Shown here in pieces: positions 6,923-12,206 of a stretch of 12,206 nt of DNA (the first letter of the stretch is position 1; each line of letters begins with the position of its first letter). The notes under the pieces are model-generated. The model searched no databases. It had not been told where the DNA came from and saw only the letters and a program-made list of their open reading frames with translations. Source of the stretch: Clostridia bacterium (lineage in GTDB: Bacteria; Bacillota_E; RBS10-35; JAJYVN01); NCBI GenBank assembly GCA_027335545.1, contig DAHWHV010000338.1, forward strand, positions 1 through 12,206, read 5' to 3'. The position numbers and the translations under genes are program-made.

Positions 6923-7627
6923 GTGCGGGTCCTGGCGGTCGGGGCGCATCCGGACGACCTGGAGATCCTCTGCGGCGGCACCCTGGTGCGCCTGGCCCAG
7001 GCGGGGCACGAGGTGGTGATGTGCCACGCCGCGCGCGGCGACCGCGGCAGCTTTGCGCACACGGCGGAGGACCTGGCGGCCATCCGCCGGGCGGAGGCGG
7101 GCGAGGCGGCCCGACTGGCCGGCGCGCGGGCCGAGGGACTCGGCTTCTCCGACGGCGAGGTCTGCGCCGAGGACCCGGCGCAGCGGCGGCGCGTGGTGGA
7201 CCTGGTGCGCCAGACCAAGCCGGACCTGGTCCTCACCCACCACCCGGACGACTACATGTCCGACCACACGGCCGTCAGCCGCCTGGTCCAGGACGCGAGC
7301 TTCCTGGCCACGGTCCCGCTGTTCGCGACCTCCCTGCCCCCCCACACTGTCGTGCCCCCCGTCTACTTCATGGACACGCTGATGGGGGTGGAGTTCCAGC
7401 CCACGGAGTACGTGGACATCGGCGAGGCCTTCGCCACCAAGGTGGCCATGCTCTCCGCCCACCAGAGCCAACTGCGCTGGCTGGCCGACCACGACGGGGT
7501 CGACATGCTGGAGGCCATCGCCGTGACGGCGCGCTTCCGGGGGCTGCAGTGCGGGGTGCGCCACGCGGAGGGCTTTCGCCAGTGCCAGCGCTGGCTGCGC
7601 GGCACCACCCGCCGGCTGCTCCCCTGA
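6923..7627 (+). CDS. PIG-L/LmbE-family zinc-dependent N-deacetylase
   Basis: A 234-residue protein of the LmbE-like deacetylase fold (BshB, MshB, PIG-L and some GlcNAc or chitobiose deacetylases). The N-terminal VGAHPDDLEI (6-15) supplies His9 and Asp12 as zinc ligands and Asp11 as general base. HHPDDYMSDHTA (106-117) supplies the third ligand, His115. GGTLVRLAQAGHEV (18-31) is also typical. The start is GTG at 6923, with GGGGA 4 nt and GGAGG about 12 nt upstream; it opens directly on the first beta strand (RVLAVGAH). The family removes N-acetyl groups from aminosugars. The AHPDDLEI start resembles BshB1 of bacillithiol synthesis, but the next gene, 94 nt downstream, is a NagB-fold protein, which suggests N-acetylglucosamine-type catabolism instead. 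Both remain open. No signal peptide, so cytoplasmic. Confidence 0.88.
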   Translation: MRVLAVGAHPDDLEILCGGTLVRLAQAGHEVVMCHAARGDRGSFAHTAEDLAAIRRAEAGEAARLAGARAEGLGFSDGEVCAEDPAQRRRVVDLVRQTKPDLVLTHHPDDYMSDHTAVSRLVQDASFLATVPLFATSLPPHTVVPPVYFMDTLMGVEFQPTEYVDIGEAFATKVAMLSAHQSQLRWLADHDGVDMLEAIAVTARFRGLQCGVRHAEGFRQCQRWLRGTTRRLLP

Positions 7628-7721
7628 CCGCCCCCGCGGCCCGAGGGGCCGGCGGCCTCAGGGCGGAGTCTCCGGCGGGCCCGAAGCGTGGAGGGCGGAG
7701 CAGCCAAGAGGGGGCGATGCG

Positions 7722-8639
7722 ATGGCGTTCACGTATGGTCTGGCCCGGTTCCTGCCGTTCCGGGACGCGGAGGCCTGCGCGCGCGTGCGGGCCATCCCGC
7801 GGGCGCGGCTCTGCGACCATCCCAACCCCGAATTCCACATCCGGGTCATCGAGGAGCCGCAGCGCCTTTATGAGGCCTTCGCCGCCGACTTGGTCGGCCG
7901 CATCCAGCGCGCGCGCGAGGAGGATCGGCGCCTGGTCCTGATCCTGCCGGTGGGCCCGGTGCCGCAGTACGCGCTGGCGGCGCGGCGCATCAACGAGTTG
8001 CGCCTGAGCTGCCGCCACGTCCACACCTTCAACATGGACGAGTACGCGGACGAGGACGGGCACACCGCCCCGGTCGATTGGCCGGGCTCCTTTCAACGCG
8101 CCATGTGGGAGCAGTTCTTCGCGCGCATCGACCCCGAACTGCGCCCGCCTGAGTCCCAGATCCACTTCCCGACGCGCGAGGCGCTGCCGGACTACTCGGC
8201 GCGGCTGGAGGCGCTGGGCGGGGCGGACGTCTGTTACGGCGGCATCGGCTGGAGCGGGCATATCGCCTTCTGGGAGCCGCACCTGGCGGAGGCCTTCGGC
8301 GGAGACACCGCCGCCTTCCGGGCCGCGGGCGCCCGCCTGGTCGAGCTGCACCCGATGACGGTGATGCAAAACGCCCTGCACTCCTTCGGCGGGGACTGGT
8401 CCTGGGTGCCCCCCAAGGCGAACACGATCGGGCCCCGGGACATCCTGGGGGCCAAGGACCGTAGCTTCTGGCTCGACGGCGACTTGGGCGGCGGCGTCAG
8501 CTGGCAGCGCTTCATCGCCCGCCTGGTGGCCCACGGCCCGGTGGATGCGCGCGTGCCCGGCTCGCTGCTGCAGACGGTCCCCGGCACCTACACCCTGCTG
8601 GGGGGCGTCGCCGACGACGTGGAGATCCACATGGCCTGA
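7722..8639 (+). CDS. Divergent NagB-family aminosugar-phosphate isomerase/deaminase homologue
   Basis: A 305-residue protein of the NagB/RpiA-like fold, somewhat longer than NagB (about 240-266). Recognised blocks are LVLILPVGPVPQY (71-83, phosphate-loop region), HTFNMDEYAD (101-110), CYGGIGWSGHIAFWEP (171-186), GPRDILGAKDRSFWLDG (237-253) and PGSLLQTVPGTYTLLGG (279-295). Asp106, the counterpart of E. coli NagB Asp72, His180 (His143) and Glu185 (Glu148) are kept. Asp141 is replaced by Ser178. The phosphate-binding TGGTP loop reads VGPVP, and no Lys is seen where NagB has Lys208. The fold is clear, the reaction less so. GlcN6P isomerisation/deamination would be the default, but these changes suggest a different sugar, perhaps unphosphorylated, or altered chemistry. 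ATG at 7722 has AGAGGGG 7 nt upstream. It probably shares a transcript with the deacetylase. Confidence 0.82.
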   Translation: MAFTYGLARFLPFRDAEACARVRAIPRARLCDHPNPEFHIRVIEEPQRLYEAFAADLVGRIQRAREEDRRLVLILPVGPVPQYALAARRINELRLSCRHVHTFNMDEYADEDGHTAPVDWPGSFQRAMWEQFFARIDPELRPPESQIHFPTREALPDYSARLEALGGADVCYGGIGWSGHIAFWEPHLAEAFGGDTAAFRAAGARLVELHPMTVMQNALHSFGGDWSWVPPKANTIGPRDILGAKDRSFWLDGDLGGGVSWQRFIARLVAHGPVDARVPGSLLQTVPGTYTLLGGVADDVEIHMA

Positions 8640-8717
8640 ATCGCTCCGGCCGCGGACCCGGCCAGGGTCGGTGCGGGGCGCCGACCCGCCAAGCGGGCAA
8701 GAGCCCGAATGGACCGC

Positions 8718-8741
8718 CCGGACCACAACCCGGACCACAAC
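8718..8741. repeat. 12-bp tandem duplication
   Basis: ccggaccacaac occurs twice head to tail at 8718-8729 and 8730-8741, in the convergent spacer just before a large hairpin. It may be simple slippage; no function is evident. Confidence 0.8.
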
Positions 8742-8749
8742 AGGTAGGA

Positions 8750-8785
8750 GCCCCAAGCCTGGGCCAGCCGGCCCAGGCTTGGGGC
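8750..8785. terminator. Perfect 16-bp hairpin between convergent genes, probable bidirectional terminator
   Basis: Arms GCCCCAAGCCTGGGCC (8750-8765) and GGCCCAGGCTTGGGGC (8770-8785) pair perfectly around AGCC. It lies 110 bp after the NagB-like stop and 143 bp after the SLH gene stop on the other strand. There is no T-run on either side, so classical rho-independent action is not certain. Position between converging genes supports termination or 3'-end protection. The rest of the 289-bp gap (8640-8928) shows no gene. Confidence 0.7.
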
Positions 8786-8928
8786 GAGGCGGGTCACCGG
8801 GCCCTGGGCGCTCACCGCGAAACCCCAGAGGCGAAACCCCGGCTCAAGGGACGAAACCGCCGGAACCACCAGCGGTGGGGCGGGGAAGAGGGCCCGAAGG
8901 CGCCAGATGCGGAATGGGTGCGGCCCCC

Positions 8929-9858
8929 CTACCCGGCGGATGACGTCGTGCCGGTGCCGGCGGAGGCCGCGGCCTGCGCCTCCAGGACCGCGAGCCGGGC
9001 CAGCAGGACCGCCATCTGGGCGCGCGTCAGGGGCTGGTTGGCCAGCAGTTGCCCGTTGCTGCCCTGCAGCAGCCCCAGTTGGATGGCCAGGGCCAGGGCA
9101 CCGTGGGCCCACGCCGGCGGCGTGCCCTTGAGGTCGATGGCCGTGGCGCTCTGGCCGGCCGCCTGCGCCCCAAGCCCCGCGGCGTTGATCAGCATGAGCA
9201 CGGCCTGGGCCCGCGTCAGAGGCGCGTTTGGCGCGGGGAGGCCCCGCTCGCCCGCCAACACGCCGGCCGCCTGCGCCCAAGCCATGGCCTTCTGCGCCCA
9301 AGTCGGCGTGCCCGCGGGCGTCGCCGTGCCGCTGGCACCGCTGCCGGCCTGCAGCCGGGCCAACATCGTCGCCAACTGCGCAAAGGTCACCGACTGATCG
9401 GGCGTGAAGGTCGTGGAGGAGGTGCCGTTCACCACACCCGCCCGCTGCAGGGCGGCAACGGCGGCATCGGCCCACGGGGCCTGCTGGCTGAGGTCCTTGA
9501 AGGGCGAAGCGCCCTGCCCCGAAGAGGCCTGGTGCGCGTACACCGCCTCGGCGACGCTCAGCCCGCGGGCGTTGGCGTGCTCGGTCAGCAGCAGCTGATG
9601 GACGGCGTTGGCCAGGGCCGTGCCGCTGCCGCCCTGCGCCAGGGCCGCCTGGATGGAGGCAGAGACGTGCCGCCCGAAGGCGACATGGGACGAGTCGGTC
9701 CCGTTGGACGAGCCCGTGCCGGTAGACGCGCTGGCCCCCGTCGATGCGGAACCCGAGGCGCCTCCCTGCGCCCACGCCGGCGGCGCCGCCAGCGCCGTCC
9801 CTCCGATCAGGGCCATGGACAGGACCGCAGCGCTGATCGCACCCACAACTCGACGCAC
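8929..9858 (-). CDS. Secreted protein with three S-layer homology (SLH) domains
   Basis: A 309-residue exported protein. Residues 1-30 form a signal peptide: RR, then the hydrophobic AVLSMALIGGTALA, with likely cleavage after AWA. A Ser/Gly/Thr-rich linker (31-57) and a short helical segment (about 60-112) follow. Three SLH repeats then fill the rest. The first is about 119-170 (FKDLSQQAPWADAAVAALQRAG, split by eye). The second is 184-230 (WAQKAMAWAQAAGVLAG, then PLTRAQAVLMLINAAG). The third is 240-293 (IDLKGTPPAWAHGALALAIQ, then PLTRAQMAVLLARL). The TRAQ signature replaces the usual TRAE. SLH triplets anchor proteins to secondary cell wall polymers. Apart from the linker there is little room for another domain, so this may be a wall-binding adaptor. 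The start is GTG at 9858, with AAGGAGGGG 6 nt upstream; the open frame to 10398 is repeat DNA and not coding. Confidence 0.9.
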   Translation of the reverse strand: MRRVVGAISAAVLSMALIGGTALAAPPAWAQGGASGSASTGASASTGTGSSNGTDSSHVAFGRHVSASIQAALAQGGSGTALANAVHQLLLTEHANARGLSVAEAVYAHQASSGQGASPFKDLSQQAPWADAAVAALQRAGVVNGTSSTTFTPDQSVTFAQLATMLARLQAGSGASGTATPAGTPTWAQKAMAWAQAAGVLAGERGLPAPNAPLTRAQAVLMLINAAGLGAQAAGQSATAIDLKGTPPAWAHGALALAIQLGLLQGSNGQLLANQPLTRAQMAVLLARLAVLEAQAAASAGTGTTSSAG

Positions 9859-9863
9859 GTCGA

Positions 9864-9957
9864 ACCCCTCCTTGGATTCCTCGTTGGATTCCTCGAGGCG
9901 GACTCGTTGGCTTCCTCCTTGGATTCCTCCTTGGATTCCTCGAGGCGCACTCGTTGG
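9864..9957 (-). promoter_or_regulatory. 47-bp tandem duplication carrying repeated Shine-Dalgarno sequences before the SLH start
   Basis: Two head-to-tail units (9957-9911 and 9910-9864) share about 42 of 47 bases. Each starts CCAACGAGT, includes CTCGAG, and contains 12-base subrepeats of the type GGAATCCAAGGA. On the minus strand AAGGAGG occurs at 9932-9926, 9920-9914 and 9873-9867. Only the last is spaced correctly for the GTG at 9858; an AACGAGG variant is at 9885-9879. The extra copies could act as standby ribosome sites or be by-products of expansion. Confidence 0.8.
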
Positions 9958-9972
9958 GGGCGGCCTCATGCG

Positions 9973-10087
9973 GGGCAGATGCATGCGGGGCTGGGCGAAC
10001 TCGTTCGGCCCTGGGCGGATGCATTCGGGGCTGGGCGGATGCATGCGGGGCTGGGCGGATGCATTCGGGCTGGGCGGACTCGGGGCT
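9973..10087. repeat. 20-bp tandem repeat array, about six units
   Basis: Units with plus-strand consensus GGGCGGATGCATTCGGGGCT lie at 9973-9992, 9993-10012, 10013-10032, 10033-10052, 10053-10071 (19 bp) and 10072-10087 (shortened). Most contain the palindrome ATGCAT. The period is not a multiple of three and has indels, so it is not a protein repeat. Copies adjoin without spacers, so it is not a CRISPR array. Function unknown: a protein-binding array or a variable-number repeat are both possible. Confidence 0.88.
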
Positions 10088-10159
10088 GGACCGATGCCTG
10101 CGGGACGGCCTTCGCGCAGTGGCCGCACCGGAACGGAGCCACGGGGCGGACGCCCGCAC

Positions 10160-10196
10160 GGGACCGGAGGGACGGGACCGGAGGGACGGGACCGGA
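10160..10196. repeat. 14-bp tandem repeat, about 2.6 copies
   Basis: gggaccggagggac is repeated at 10160-10173 and 10174-10187 with a partial third copy to 10196. A nearby pair of cgggcgcac units follows at about 10214-10231. Simple low-complexity DNA in the same non-coding region. Confidence 0.75.
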
Positions 10197-10443
10197 CGAG
10201 GGCCTGCAGACGGGCGCACCGGGCGCACGAGACAGACCCGGGGCCGGATGCCGGGCCAGACGGGGTGCGGGGCACGAGCCGGACCCGCCGGCCCGCCGGA
10301 TGGCGGCACCGCGCATCCCCGCCACGGCCCGCCCGGGCCCGGGCCACAGCGGGGCGCCCCCACGGCTCCCGCGCCGCGGGCTCACCTGCCCCCTCCATCC
10401 CCCTTCGAACCCCGTGCCCGCTTTGTGGAGGTCGCCCCTCCGC

Positions 10444-10731
10444 TCAGCCGGGGAGGCTTCGCACCACCTCGATCACCACGACGACCAGCATGAACACTAC
10501 GTAGGCCCGCAGGCCCCAGAGGACGACCCGCAGCACCGGGGAGAGAGAGCGGCGTCCGAAGGGGACCCGCTTGGCGGACACCAACTGGTCGGGCTCCAGC
10601 AATTCCAGGACCGCCGCGGGGTCGCAGGCGACCTCCTCGGCCTCCAGTGCCGCGGCCTCCTCCGCTCGGGCCCCCAGCCCCGGGGTCACGGGCGGCGACG
10701 GCGCATCCGCGCACAGCGCCTCCTCACGCAC
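10444..10731 (-). CDS. Small protein with one C-terminal membrane segment, function unknown
   Basis: A predicted 95-residue protein that I do not recognise. Residues 1-50 are acidic and Ala/Glu/Pro-rich. A short basic stretch SAKRVPFGRR (52-61) follows, then a strongly hydrophobic helix at about 66-90 (VLRVVLWGLRAYVVFMLVVV, 66-85), ending RSLPG. By the positive-inside rule the N-terminus would be cytoplasmic. The start is GTG at 10731, with GGGAGG 7 nt upstream, which is good support for translation. It lies 77 nt after the NRAMP stop on the same strand, so the two are probably co-transcribed. The TM segment and ribosome site argue that it is real. A role as an accessory or regulatory subunit of the transporter is only a guess from position. 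Confidence 0.62.
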   Translation of the reverse strand: MREEALCADAPSPPVTPGLGARAEEAAALEAEEVACDPAAVLELLEPDQLVSAKRVPFGRRSLSPVLRVVLWGLRAYVVFMLVVVVIEVVRSLPG

Positions 10732-10808
10732 AGGATCGCCTCCCTCGCCTCGGTCGTCCGCGCGGGCCCACCGCGGCGGTGCGCGGCGTGGCCCGCGCTC
10801 CGTCGCCG

Positions 10809-12191
10809 TCAACCGCCCAGGACCTTGGGCAGCAGGACCGAGAGTCCGTAGAACAGCCCCGCCGCCACCAGCAGGATCGTCGTGGCCACGACGGCCACGT
10901 TGGACCACGGGCCGGAGCGCTGATCGCCCATCAGTTCCGGGTCGTTGACCAACAGCACCAGAAACACCAGCGCGGGCGGCATCGCCAGGACCGCGATCAC
11001 ATTCACGATCAGCACGACGAACTCCAACGGCGCGTGCGGGACGAGGACCAGCCCCCCGGCGACCACGCCCGAGGCCAGCAGGACGGCGTAGAAGAGCCGC
11101 CCCTCCCCCAACGGCCGGTTGAGGCTGTGGGCCCCGCCCACCACCTCCCCGAAGGCGTAGGCCGAGGAGGTGGAGATCGTGATCGCCGCCACCAACCCGG
11201 CCTCGAAGATGCCGAGGGCGAACAGGGTGGCTCCGACCCGACCCACATAGGGCAGCAGGGCGCGGGCGAAGTTGGCGCCCTGGTAGTTGCCGGCGTTGAT
11301 CCCGTGGGCGTGCAGCGGCGTGGTCGCCAGGACGCAGGCCAGGGCGAAGACGGAGGCCAGGGCGACCCCCAGCAGGGTGTCCGCCCGCCCACTGCGCACG
11401 TCCCGGGGCTGCAGCCCCTTGTCGACGACGGCCCCCTGCTGGAAGAAGAGCATCCAGGGCGTCACCGTGGCCCCGATGTCGGCCATGAGGATCGTGAGGG
11501 TCCCGGGTGTGAAGCGGGGGGGCAACGGCCCCCAAGTCAGCAGGGCATGCCCGACGGCGCCCCAGGGCGGATGGGCCATCAGGGCGACGGGGACGAAGAG
11601 GCCGTTGAAGATGGCCAGGCCGATCGTCAGGCGCTCCCAAGTCCAGTAGCGGCTGGTCATGGCGGAGCCGACCACGATGCAGACGGCCGCGCCGACCGCG
11701 ACCAGCGGCGGGACCCCGAAGAAGCCGAGCCCGGCGCGGATGCCGATGAACTCGGTGATCAGGGTGAGGAAGTTGCCGAGCACGAGGTCGCCCATGGCGC
11801 ACGAACCCCAGAAGCGACCGAAGCGGTCGAAGATCAACTCCGCGTGCCCGCGGTGGGTCGTGGCCCCCAGGCGGACCGTCATCTCCTGGACGACGTAGGC
11901 CATGAGGAAGGTGACGACGATGAAGGGTAGGAAGAAGCCGATCCCGTAGCGGACCCCCGTCGCGGCGTAAGAGAGCATGCTGGGCGCGTCGTTCTCGCCC
12001 AGCATCACCAGGATGCCGGGGCCCACCAGCAGCCAGAGCAGGCGGGTCCAGGCGAAGCGGCCGCCGCGCCGCGCGCGCGCCACGGCGAGCCGGTCGCGGG
12101 CGCGGTCGAGGTCCTCGTGGGTGATCACCACGCCCCCGGCCGGTCCGGCCCAAGCCGGCCGCCGCCGGGCGCCGGCTTCCCGGCCGCCCAT
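10809..12191 (-). CDS. NRAMP-fold divalent metal transporter, divergent branch
   Basis: A 460-residue polytopic membrane protein with the NRAMP (SLC11, LeuT-fold) pattern and about 11 TM segments. TM1 reads VGPGILVMLGENDAPSMLSY (56-75), in the place of canonical GPAFIAAIGYIDPGN, so the DPGN motif is replaced by ENDAPS. TM6 reads ADIGATVTPWMLFFQQ (237-252), in the place of GATVMPHNLYLH, so MPH is replaced by TPW. Other family-like stretches include GHAELIFDRFG (115-125) and ALGIFEAGLVAAITIS (325-340). Metal/proton import across the cytoplasmic membrane is the likely role. The motif changes put Mn/Fe specificity in doubt and recall the NRAMP-related magnesium transporters. ATG at 12191 has GGAGG 10 nt upstream at the window edge. 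GTG at 12131 or 12128 would remove a 20-residue, poorly conserved-looking N-terminus. The promoter lies outside the window. Confidence 0.85.
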   Translation of the reverse strand: MGGREAGARRRPAWAGPAGGVVITHEDLDRARDRLAVARARRGGRFAWTRLLWLLVGPGILVMLGENDAPSMLSYAATGVRYGIGFFLPFIVVTFLMAYVVQEMTVRLGATTHRGHAELIFDRFGRFWGSCAMGDLVLGNFLTLITEFIGIRAGLGFFGVPPLVAVGAAVCIVVGSAMTSRYWTWERLTIGLAIFNGLFVPVALMAHPPWGAVGHALLTWGPLPPRFTPGTLTILMADIGATVTPWMLFFQQGAVVDKGLQPRDVRSGRADTLLGVALASVFALACVLATTPLHAHGINAGNYQGANFARALLPYVGRVGATLFALGIFEAGLVAAITISTSSAYAFGEVVGGAHSLNRPLGEGRLFYAVLLASGVVAGGLVLVPHAPLEFVVLIVNVIAVLAMPPALVFLVLLVNDPELMGDQRSGPWSNVAVVATTILLVAAGLFYGLSVLLPKVLGG

Positions 12192-12206
12192 CCCCCGCCC
12201 CCCTCC

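Larger units (their letters stand above)
9859..10443. other. 585-bp repeat-rich non-coding region upstream of the SLH gene
   Basis: No gene is supported. Long open frames cross it on both strands only because GC-rich DNA has few stops, and their translations are low-complexity. It holds three repeat families: a 47-bp tandem duplication next to the SLH start, a 20-bp array and a 14-bp array. No promoter for the SLH gene could be placed with confidence, though it should lie here. No clear terminator follows the small gene that ends at 10444. Confidence 0.7.

Noticed and set aside
9973..10087. CRISPR array
   Set aside because: Units adjoin with no unique spacers, and no cas gene is present.
9859..10398. 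Extension of the SLH protein frame upstream to 10398
   Set aside because: It crosses tandem repeats with non-triplet periods and lacks the signal peptide at its N-terminus; GTG 9858 has a strong ribosome site directly before a signal peptide.

Overview
The window is a stretch of a very GC-rich bacterial chromosome (about 70% or more by eye). Several signs point to a high-GC Firmicute, perhaps of the Thermaerobacter/Sulfobacillus/Symbiobacterium type. They are a Trp T-box riboswitch ahead of a trpEGDC operon, an SLH-domain envelope protein, strong AAGGAGG-type ribosome binding sites and many GTG starts. The phylum is an inference from these features; the genus is a guess.

Layout. Positions 1-4131 on the minus strand hold a tryptophan operon, read right to left: a sigma-70-type promoter (4103-4131), three near-copies of a 16-bp repeat, a T-box leader with a hand-foldable Stem I, antiterminator and terminator (3664-4040), then trpE, trpG, trpD and the first 29 codons of trpC. 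The genes are tightly coupled: trpE/trpG and trpD/trpC overlap by ATGA, and trpG/trpD are 5 nt apart. Sensing uncharged tRNA-Trp would set expression of the whole pathway from chorismate towards indole-glycerol phosphate. TrpE carries an unusual in-frame tandem-repeat insertion.

Positions 4323-6667 (minus) hold a MarR-family regulator followed by a DHA2-type (about 14 TM) drug/proton MFS antiporter, with an AT-rich promoter/operator island in front. Divergently, positions 6923-8639 (plus) hold a PIG-L/LmbE-family zinc deacetylase and a divergent NagB-fold aminosugar isomerase/deaminase homologue. This looks like a two-gene aminosugar deacetylation-deamination unit, but the NagB homologue has lost recognisable phosphate-binding and one catalytic position. 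A perfect 16-bp hairpin separates it from the convergent SLH gene.

Positions 8929-9858 (minus) encode a small secreted protein with three SLH repeats. Its start is preceded by a 47-bp tandem duplication holding several Shine-Dalgarno copies, and further upstream lie arrays of 20-bp and 14-bp repeats (9859-10443, no gene seen). Positions 10444-12191 (minus) encode a 95-residue protein with one C-terminal membrane segment and an NRAMP-fold metal transporter of a divergent branch lacking the canonical DPGN and MPH motifs.

The best-supported notable item is the T-box. The most open functional questions are the altered NagB homologue with its deacetylase partner, the divergent NRAMP with its small membrane companion, and the repeat-rich SLH upstream region. 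No mobile element, CRISPR array, tRNA or rRNA was seen.
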